From JBAZHE01 sp964547855 (lineage in GTDB: Bacteria; Patescibacteriota; Patescibacteriia; Patescibacteriales; WJLG01): a stretch of 64,000 bases of DNA. Shown piece after piece: positions 19,761 through 30,000 of the stretch; the stretch's first letter is position 1; each line of letters opens with the position of its first letter. The stretch is taken from assembly GCA_964547855.1 (NCBI GenBank), contig CAZJPG010000003.1:27010-91009 (forward strand), written 5' to 3'. The notes under the pieces are model-generated. The model did not search any database and was not told the origin of the DNA. It was given only the letters and a program-made list of their open reading frames with translations. The position numbers and the translations under genes are program-made.

Positions 19761-20078
19761 CTATTTCAATATCAATAACACTGCGAACACCAAGACAGTA
19801 TAAACAAAAAGGCTAATACCAGTAAAAACAAGCAATTTCACTCCTTCCTTTTTTTGACCATCCAAATAAAGCATCAATGGCTTGCCAAGTACTAGTCCGC
19901 CGGTTACCAGGGCAGAAAGAACGAAAAGCATCAAGGCAGCGACCGGAGTGACAATTCCTTTATCATTGCTTCCAAACCAATCATTTGCCTTATTCATGAA
20001 AGAAGTGAGCAAGATCACATATACAAGAACGCCAAAGGCGTGCGTCGCACCCCACCTAGTCAAAATAGAATTTTTCAT
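19761..20078 (-). CDS. Small membrane protein of unknown function
   Basis: This 105-residue protein has three hydrophobic segments (about 13-27, 43-66 and 82-104), with a short polar loop NKANDWFGSNDKG after the first. No catalytic motif is visible and I do not recognise the family beyond a generic small CPR membrane protein. It is flanked by the 38-bp palindrome downstream. Upstream there is an extended -10-like TGCTAAAAT sequence near 20115. It appears to be transcribed alone. Confidence 0.65.
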   Translation of the reverse strand: MKNSILTRWGATHAFGVLVYVILLTSFMNKANDWFGSNDKGIVTPVAALMLFVLSALVTGGLVLGKPLMLYLDGQKKEGVKLLVFTGISLFVYTVLVFAVLLILK

Positions 20079-20215
20079 GTGTTTTATATTATTAATGATT
20101 AAGTATTATTAATTTTAGCACAAAACTAAGCTACAGTCCCCTGGTGGGAGACTGTGGCGAGGCGAATAAAGCAAAAACGCTAAAAGTAAAGACCTGACCC
20201 CTAAACCTAGAAACC

Positions 20216-20439
20216 TAGAATAACTGGTTCGGATAGGTGGTGGTGGAATTGCCGTCGAAGTGTTGGATACGGCTCACACCATCGTCATAGCGGTATCTGA
20301 CCATGGTAGCACCATTAGTGGACTGGGTAAGTCTATCCTTCCAATCCCAATTATGCGTCCAAGTGCCGTTGGAGGTCAAATTGCCGTTGTTGTCATAGGT
20401 CTGCAGGTCGGAGCCGATGACTGTGGCGTCGTTGGGATT
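20216..20439 (-). pseudogene. Displaced Rhs-core fragment, homologous to the full Rhs gene
   Basis: On the minus strand about 73 codons read NPNDATVIGSDLQTYDNNGN and on to RYRYDDGVSRIQHFDG, then hit a TAG at 20216-20218. The same stretch occurs in the full-length Rhs protein (DNA around 22110-22330), where most residues are identical by eye (roughly 70%). In-frame stops lie just upstream, so it has no start of its own. It sits beyond the candidate immunity gene. This is the typical position of remnants left when Rhs C-terminal tips are exchanged by recombination through the core. Confidence 0.8.
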
Positions 20440-20497
20440 GATTTAGTTGGGGTTAACGTAAAGGCATTGATTCCAGATGTGACCCCAGAATTTTTGT

Positions 20498-21031
20498 TTA
20501 TTTTTTTTCTAACTCTGCAAAAATACTTTTCACATCAACAGACATTTCATTAGTATTTTTATAAAACTTTAATTCATTGGTTTCTATATTTACCACATTG
20601 AAGACGGGAATGTCCTCAATCTTATCATATTCCGCATAGTTCATTTTACCGTTTGAAAAATATTCTTTATCATAAAAATCTTTTTCGTTTTTTCTGCTTA
20701 TACTTATAGCTGGATTATAATCTTTAACGTATAAATAACCACCAATGACCCTATATTGACTTAACGAATTAAAACCAGCAATTGTATAACCATTCTTGTC
20801 ATCTTCAATCACATATCTTGTCTTACTGATAGAAGGGTTTATTTTAGTTACCACTATACTTCCATAACAAGTTTGCAACTGAAAATCTCTACCAATATAT
20901 TTTTTAATATTAATTTGTTTGCAGTTAATTGCAATATTTTTTCCATTAAGATGCAATTGATATCCAATATAAAGAATCGATATTACAAACAACGTACAAA
21001 TTATTATTACTAATTTCTTATTTTTTAGCAT
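20498..21031 (-). CDS. Membrane-anchored protein, candidate immunity protein for the Rhs tip
   Basis: This 177-residue protein has a basic N-terminus, one membrane helix (LVIIICTLFVISILYIGYQL, about 7-26) and a soluble domain that would lie outside the cytoplasmic membrane. It starts 12 nt after the Rhs stop, on the same strand, and is AT-rich like the Rhs tip and unlike the Rhs core. Position, size and composition are those of an immunity gene in a polymorphic-toxin locus. An outward-facing anchored immunity protein would fit a toxin acting at the outer face of the membrane or on the wall. No family is recognised, so the immunity role is inferred from context only. Confidence 0.65.
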   Translation of the reverse strand: MLKNKKLVIIICTLFVISILYIGYQLHLNGKNIAINCKQINIKKYIGRDFQLQTCYGSIVVTKINPSISKTRYVIEDDKNGYTIAGFNSLSQYRVIGGYLYVKDYNPAISISRKNEKDFYDKEYFSNGKMNYAEYDKIEDIPVFNVVNIETNELKFYKNTNEMSVDVKSIFAELEKK

Positions 21032-21043
21032 ATTTTTATTAAA

Positions 21044-24000
21044 TTATTTTTTCTTTTGAACCGTTTGTGTTGGCATAATAATTTTAATATTATAATTACT
21101 AATCACTCCAGCTGACTGACTTACAACTGCTGCATTATTAGCAATGGTGCCAACCAAATCATTACTATATTGGGCGCTGGCATCATAATCATATATATCC
21201 GTAATAACTACATTAATTTGCCATGCGCCATCTACATATGCACCAGTTACTTTTGTGCTTTTAGTTCCATGTAGTGCATAATTTAAATCCCCATCGCTTT
21301 CAAATTTAACTGAATCATTGTCTTTATATTCATGTTCAAAATGATTGGTGTCTGCCCCATATTTATCTATTGCACTCTGTATTTTTGATTGGTATTCGTT
21401 TGTTAATTGAATCTTATCTATTACCCCCAGATTATCGTTGCTGCTATTTATATTCAAATCGCTAGATCTATTGCCTAGATTTATAGCTAATGAATGGTTT
21501 AAAAATGCTGACGCTATAGCATACCCTTTGGGTAATAAATACGTCTTAATTCCTGCCTTCCAGAAAGCAATTTGAGCCATTGTTTTTTGAGGGTTAAACA
21601 ATAATACAGATAAAGACGTATTTCCATCTCTATCAATATTGACTACTGGATTATTGTTCGCGTACACATAACCATTCAATCCTTGCGGATTAGCCAGATA
21701 TGCCTGCACGCTCATTCCGGTTTTTGATTTTATAGCAGCTGAATTGCCAATCAACTTAACCACCGGGTCCTGAGAAATGAACCGTCCCTGATTCCCCGAC
21801 TGATACCTCACCCTCATATAATTAAGGTCTGTAGCCTCGTCATACTCGTGCCCGGTGAACTTCTTCTTCTGATCGTTCTTGTCCCAGCGCTCATTAAGGC
21901 GTACCTCGCCGAAGGGATAATAATCAAGGAGCTGGGTCATCGTGCCGTTTTGGTCGGTCACGACATTGGTTCCGCCCAGGTGGTCAGGATGGACATAGGT
22001 CGTGGTGGTGCTGTGGCCATCGGCTATTATAGTAGCAATGAGCTGGCTACCGAGATAGATGTTCTTGGTCGTGGTGGCGCCATTATAGCTGAAATACTGG
22101 TTCAGATAAGTAGTAGTGGATTGGCCGTCGAAATATTGGATGCGACTCACGCCGTCGTCATAGCGGTATCTGATTGTCGAGGTGCCGTCGGTGGACTGGA
22201 TGAGCCTGTCCCTATAGTCCCAAGTATGCGCCCAAGCGCCGTCGGAGGTCAAATTGCCGTTGTTGTCGTAAGTCTGAGTATTAGAGCCGATGGCTGTGGC
22301 GGCGTTGGGATTGGCGAAGCTGGAGCCTTGCGTGCCGTTGTAGACATAGAGTGTCTCAATGGTGGTCGAAGGGGTGTATAACTCCTCGTCTCCCACTGAA
22401 AGGAAGGATGAAGGGGCTGATTGATCGTAGTATTCAGCCCTCTGTCTGGCGGCCGAGAACTGGGTGCCGGTGGCCACCCTGACCTCGTCCAGGACTCCCT
22501 TGAGGAAGTAATACATCTTATTGTTGTATTTGAAGGCGCCGGCATAGAGGGAGCCGCCGTCCGTATAGTCGCCGGAGGAGCTGGAAGAGGCTGTGCCCTG
22601 CCTCTGGCCGTCGTAGTAGAAGCGGGCGGACTTGGATTTATCGAAGGAGAGTGAGAGCAGGTGCCAAGCGTTATGGATACCAGAACCTTGAGTCCAACCA
22701 TAATTGGTGGTGGCGCCGGAGGCGCGAGAATCCACACCAAAGTCGTCATTGGTCGAGCGGTCATCGAACATAATTTCACCCGGATAGGTAGCATCGCCAC
22801 CAGTTGAAGAATAGGCGGAGAGTATAGAATGATATTCATTCTTGTCGGTCATCTTCACCCAAGTGGACATCTCCCACTTGCCCGGATTGGAGCCGAAGAT
22901 GTTGGAATCCGTGCCGATGGTTATATAATTGCTGGTGCCATTGAACACGCGGCCGGAGCCCATCTTGCCGGAGGAAGTGGCCGTTGTGCCGGTGTTTGTT
23001 GAGGTGAAGTTACCGGCCGAATCGGTTATGCCGCCATCGTGCGAGACGAAACGATACCCAGACCAAACGGCATTGCGGCCATAGGTGGCATTATTGGCGT
23101 AGGCGCTAGCGCCAGGGTTGCCATAGTATATATAGAAATCTGTGTCGGTGGTGCTGGACACTGAATCTGACAGGAAATGAAGCTCGCCGGTTTCAGTTGA
23201 AGTCGATATAGAGACCACCTCGATCGGCAGCTCTGTTATTCCGTCGGCCTTGGTAATACGGATGTCGGCCCCATGGTCATTGACGTTATCGAAAAAATCA
23301 GAGCCAAGTGTTGATAGATCGACATAGACCGGGAATAATTGCAGATCGTCGTCCAAATATCCATGAGATGTGGATATTTTCAGACGATATCCCCAATTAT
23401 GATTATACCAGGCGGCGTTGGCCACCATTTCACTTGAAGACACTATGTTGCCCAAAGCGTCGTAGCCATAGCCGCGGGAATAGCTTTGACCGCCTGGAAT
23501 ATCCCTAGCCACCGCAAATGTCAAACGGTCCAAATCGTCATAATACAGAGAAAGCGTTTTGGCGGCATCAGTCTCCGATTCGTCGGTTATCTTGGTGATG
23601 TTACCGACTTTGTCGTATTCATAGTATATGTCCTGCAAATACGATTTGGCGGTCAAGGAGAATTGACCCAAGCCTTCGCTCCAATACCCTTCATTGCTCT
23701 CGTCATCAAAGAACTTTATGCGCCAATAATATATCCTATCCTCCTCAAGAGTCGGTCCGGCATAGTCTATGCCAGGGCAACGGTCGCCGACGGTCGTGGT
23801 GGCAGACAAGGCCGTCTGGCCGCTGTCCCAGACCGGATTGGACCAATCACCGGAAGATGTCGAAACTTGTATCCTATAATGCTCGGCCACATCACCAGAA
23901 TCCGGATCGTTGTATATGGCACTGAATTCCGGGGTGGCATTGATGGTGCTGGCCGGAGAGAGTGAGCCGTCAACTTCCAAGGCAGAAGGCTCAGACGGCC

Positions 24001-27000
24001 GATCTTCGGCCACAGTATAGACAACCTCCAAATATGGTCGAGCGGTGCTGGTGGCCGAATCGTTAGAATAGAATTTGATGAGATTCTTCTTGTCGCCAGA
24101 GAAACCAAGAGGAGAGTCCTCCAAATCATGCCCTTCCCTAATACCCAACTCCGTCCAGCCGGAAGGATTTATCCAGCTTTGGCCGGTAGAGTTCAAATCG
24201 AGATATATCCTCCCCTTCTGGCACAAGGACGCGCAAGAAGAACCGTCAAAGACGTCGCCTCCAATGATATCGCCGATGGCGTCATAATCGCCGTTCGACA
24301 AAGAGCTGGTAGCTGATTGATATCCGCGCACCACCGAATAATAATTTTTAGTATCGTCGTTCTGAGATTGACCACTACTAATATAGACAGAGACGGAAGA
24401 AGACGAGATGTCTATGTCTTCCGGCAAGGACCTGGTGTCGAAAGACAGGAAGCCGCGGGATATATACCACTGATTGGAATAGATGCCTGAACCGACCTCG
24501 ATCTCATCGAAGCCGTATGAAGCGGTGCCAGAACCGGCGTTGTGCGTAAGGGCCCAAGTTGAACCGTTGTCTATATATACATGTCCATCGCCGGAGGACG
24601 AAACATATTGGATAGAAGCGTCCGTATAGACCGGATAATTAGCCTTAATTAGCCACTCGACCGGCAGAAGTTTTACAAGATGTATGCCGTCGTCCTTCAA
24701 CTCATATCTTATCTCTATGCCTATGCTATCACTGCCCGAAGAACTGGATACGGAATCCCAGGCCATTGGGGGCAGGATGCGGAAAGCCGAAGACGTGGCA
24801 TCGGCGAATACGATATCGGCCGCCGCGGAGGAGACGATCTCTTTCTCTTGGCTAAGATATTTTCCGCCTATCAACAAATCCAAAGAATCCGGAGAGCTCA
24901 GTTTGAAATCCAATTCATAGTATTTCCGATCGGAAAGATCGCCCAAGTCCTTCAAGTCGTTTATGACCGCCTCTTTGCGGAATACGCCACCCAAGGAGTA
25001 TTCGACATCGACGGCTTCCGAAAGGTTGCCTGCCGATGACAAGGAGATGCTTCGGCCGGCGTTCATCAAGGTGGCCGACCCATCGTCGCCCAAGAAGGCG
25101 GTCTTGTCCCCTAAAGACTCCAAACTGCCGCCGATCATCCTCTTTTTTTCCAAAACAGGCTCGGAATATACGTCTCTCTTGGCATCATAATCCAAAATAT
25201 CGCCGGAGTATATTCTGGTCATTTTAATTCTCTTACCGTCTTCGCCATAACCCACAAGATAGGTTTGGGAATCGGCTGTGGCCTCTTGAATCAGTTCTTG
25301 CGGCTCATATAGCATTACCGACCTGTCAGACTTGGTCATGGCCAGCCCTTCGGCCACGAGCCTTTCAGAAGAAAGCTCGCCACCTCCGGATTGAGAAGAA
25401 AGCGGCTCTCCGGCCGGCAGGGCACCGACGGTCTTCTTATTCACTAAACGATACAATTTGGCCGGGTCATAGATATCGAAGCTCTGCGTTCCGTTGGCGA
25501 AGTCTTTGTATATGACCTGTTCTTGCGGATTGTAGTTGATCTCGTTTACCAAATACTCCCAGTCGCCCCCCGCCTCCCTTTGTGCCACCCTTTCTGGCAG
25601 ACCGGCGATGTTATATTCATATCTGATTTCGGAACCATCGGGATACGACAATTGCGAAAGGTTACCCTGGATATTGTATTCATATTCTGTGACGAAAGAC
25701 TCACCTTTTATATTTTTCTCCTCTTGGGAGACTAAACCGTTGTTATTATAAGCATAGAACACTACAACGCCAGTGGATGTGGCTTCGCAAAGTCTGCCAA
25801 TGCCATTGACGCAAGAGTCGTAAGCATAGGCATTCTCAGTGCCGGACTGGCCAGAATAATCCTCGCTCGTCAGACGATTCAGGTCGTCATAGGCATAGGC
25901 GACATCCTGACCCTTATCATCTTTTTTCGACGTCAGATTGCCGGAATCATCATAAGCAAAGGTGGTGCTGGCGAAATAACTGTCAGCTGGATCGTGCAAA
26001 TCCTCCGACTTCAGCAGGCGTCCAAGGCCGTCGTAGGTGAAATTACGGACATTGTCCAAGGCGTCTTCGATCACTATCAGGTTGCCAGCAAGGTCATAGC
26101 CATAGCCGGTAGAATATGTCTCTCCGGAATTGTGCTCATCGACTTGGACCAAATTGCCCCTGGAATCGTAATAAAAATCCTTTTCTTTTCCTTCGGGGTC
26201 GACGACTGTCTTTTGCCAATCGTCATAAGAGATAGTCGTGGTGCCGACGGAATTGACTACGGATAAGGTGCGACCCAAGGGATCGTAAGAATAACGGACT
26301 TTCAAATGCTCGGCCGGGACGACCGAAGAATAGTCCGTGGTCGAAGCGAAATACGGCAAAGTGTCGACATCGACCAATCCGCGCTGGTCGAACGAGGTCG
26401 TCTTCACGGAATAGCTCTCTGCCCTCTCTGACTGTTTGCGGACTTGAACCACGCGGTCCAAGCCATCGACATAGCTAATAACTTTAAAATCAACTCCTGG
26501 AGCACCACCCATCTCATTATTACCAATGCTATAAAAAACACTAGTAGAAGCCTGGTTCGCGTATTCAGCCTTAATCCAAGAATTTGAAAGCTGTGAGGTG
26601 TTGGAAATGCGAACTTCGTCAATTAAGCCATACATGTAATACACCATAAAACCACTATGTCTCATTGCTCCAATATATATATTACCATCATCAGTATAAT
26701 CACCAGAGGAGGTGGATGAAGCTGAATTACGTAAAACTCCATCGAAGAACAATCTTCCGCTATCATTTTTGTCAAACGATTGAACTATGTGATGCCATTG
26801 ATAATTTATAGATGATTCTCCACACCAACTATAATCAGTAGTATTATTGACACTCCTTGAGTCGACCGCCAAATGGCTTGCATGATTTATGTCATCAAGT
26901 ATTGCATCAAAAGAAAATGTTGAATCTCCCCAATAAACAGAATCGTAAGAATTTATTATTTGATGAATACCACTCTTTAAAAAAGGATTGAACCAGACAG

Positions 27001-30000
27001 AAACATTCCAAGTTGACGGGTTAGAACCTATTATATTAGTATCAGAACCAAGAGTCACATAGCCATTGCTACCATCAAAAGAATATGAACCCCCCATTTT
27101 TCCGTCCTTACTTGGAAATACATAGTTGCTAACAGGGGTAAAATTACCAGTCGAATCTGTTACACCACCGTTATGTGAAACAAACCTAAAAGCTGACCAA
27201 GTATTATTGCGACCATAGGTTGCGGAATTAGAATAATCAGACGCACTTTGATTTCCATAATAAATATAGAAAAAGGTATCAGTTGTACTTGATATGAAAT
27301 CAGCCTTAAAATGGAGTTCTCCGGTAGAACTAGCTTTATAACAGGAGACAACTTCTCTTGGCATTTCCGTCAAACCGTCGGATTTTGTTATACGAATATC
27401 CGTCCCACTGGCATTGATAGAAGAGAAAAAATCTTGACTCATCATGGAAAGATCAATATATACAGGAAAATCAATAAGATCATCATCCACGTAGTCATGG
27501 TTAATCGTTATTTTTTGTCTATATGGCCAGCTAAAATTATACCAATTAGAACCGGTCGTCTCAGTAAACATCTCGCCAGTAGCCACTTCCCCCTCTATAT
27601 AATCAGTCTTTTCCACACTTCTGGGCGAAGAGGAGTCGTCATAAGAATAGGCGGTCTTGACCACTAGTCTTTTCGTGGTCGTACTCATGTCCGGCTGCTG
27701 TTCTTGTAAAACGCGCCCTAAACCGTCATACACCTTTCTCCACGTATTGCCATTAGCGTCGGTGGTGCGCTTGAGTTGACCGGAAGAATAATCAAACTCA
27801 GTGTCGGTCACCTGATCCAAGGCGTTGGTCGTGCTGGCGACATAGAGGTGATACTGGTCATAAACGTAGTCCGTCGTCTTATCCCTGGGATCCTTGTCCT
27901 GCGTGACCAATCCATAGGAATCATAGGTCTTTTCCGTGTCGATATAGGTCGAACCCTCCACCCACCTTTCCTCTTTGGTGAGATTGCCGTCCGTGACCGT
28001 GCCCAGGGATTGGTTGTCATAATAATATCTAAACTCACTGAATTTATCACTGTCTTGGTCCTCTGTCGTCTTGACCCATGGCAAGCCGACGACATAGTCG
28101 GTCGTGTTCTCAACATAAGCAATCGAAGTCGAAGACAGATCAGTGCCAATGTCGGCAAAGGAGCCATCATCCAAACCGGAGACTTCTCCATAATCGATGG
28201 CCTGAACCAGGTTGCCATAGGAATCATCGTAAGCGAAAGTCGAGGCCTTCTCTTTGTGATCACTATCGCCGTCATAGATGAAATCGGTGTTTCTGGACTG
28301 ATACACAAAATCCCGACCGCTGCCCAGGTCACTATTCTCAATCCTGGAAATTGTCTTGGCGTAGAGATTGCCGTTCTTGTCATAGACCTCGGTCCTATAC
28401 ACATTGCCGATTTTGGATTCGTCGTCCTGGTATTCGCCGATGGTCGAACTGGACGTATCACCCTGATGATAATAGCTCAAGGTGTAATTACCCACTGAAT
28501 CAATGACTTTAACCTTCTGGAAGCCGGCAAAACGCCTATCTAACTCGTTATTATAATAATACAAGCCACCGGAATACTCATAAGTGGTCGTGGACAGGTT
28601 GTCGAGGCCATCATATATCGTCATTCTGTATAACGTAGTCAGTGGCAATGGATTCCGCGGATTCAATAGATTATTAGAAGAATCGTGGTATTGGGCGGAA
28701 TTTAAATACTCCATCGAAGCAATGGCGCCGGTGCCATAATCGATCTCGGATATCAGATCGGGGTCGGCTGGACGATTTATATACACCTCGCCAGTTGCAT
28801 CGTTTACCTTATAAAGAACGTCCACCAAACCATCGCCATCCACATCCGCCAATCTCGAAGCCGCACCAAAGACACATGGCAGTGACCAGGTCGCCGACTT
28901 GTCCGACCAACCAGTGCCATCCCCTTTGTTCATGTAGACATAAGTAGTGGTCGATGTCTTTCTAAACATGTCGACCAGACCATCACCGTTTATATCGGCC
29001 AATTCGGTTCCTACATCTTCGGAAACGCTAAAGCCCCTGAATGGCAATGGTATCGAATAGCCAGACTGATGCTCCCATCCAGACCCATCACCTTTATTGA
29101 TATATACTTTCCCAACTCCCGAATAAGGCGAATAAAGGTAATCAATAAGACCATCACCATTAATATCGGCCAACCTCGACTCCTTGAAATCGAGCTTTTC
29201 CGCTGGCAAAGACCAGCCAGCGTCCTGTGTCCAACCAGTGCCGTCCCCATCGTTGATATAGACGCCTTGAACAGATTGGCTATTCTGCACCATATCAACC
29301 AACCCATCACCATTAACATCCACCAACCTGGCACCGACATCATTGCCATTGGAGTCGCATAGATCAATTGGCACCGAATATGAGACATCCTCGGTCCAAC
29401 CGCTACCGTCGCCATTATTAATATAAACCTTTTTGGTCAAACCTGATTTGGCAGAAACAACATCGTCCAAGCCATCGCCGTCAACATCAGCCAAAAACAC
29501 ACCACCCCCAGCAAAATCAAAGGAGAACGAATATCCACTGGCAAGGGACCAACCAGTGCCATCCCCTTCGTTCAAATACACCTCATGATTGGAATTATTC
29601 CCTATAATAATATCTATCAAAGAATCTCCGTTCATCTCGGCCATTCTGACACCAGTATCGTCAGCCCCTTCATAGAACTCGACCGGAATATCCCAATCAC
29701 CATCAATCGCCCAGCCAGCCAGTTTAGGCTGGTAGTAAAATATATCCGCTGGCAAGGTAGTAGTTGCCGCATCCTCATCATATCCGGTCATAGCTACACT
29801 GGAAAGCAAACTGCGATATTCATTATCACCTACATCATAGTTAAGGTTATACTGGCGAGAAATCTGACTATTAATCCTGGTTTCTATAGACGAAACCCTC
29901 CAAGAGGTGGCGACTTCAAACCCTACATTGGTCGAAGTGGCATCATCAGCCCTTGTCTCACGCTCGAAATTAACCTCAAAGACACCATCGGTCGAATCAT

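Noticed and set aside
22249..22839. A 196-residue proline-rich frame on the minus strand inside the Rhs gene
   Set aside because: An out-of-frame translation of the Rhs core and LamG cassette; the true frame shows clear motifs.
27776..28498. A 240-residue open frame on the plus strand (and a 217-residue frame at 27808-28461 in another minus frame)
   Set aside because: Both are shadows of the Rhs YD-repeat coding sequence, whose regular codon pattern leaves other frames open. Their protein sequences have no domain, and no ribosome site is seen.
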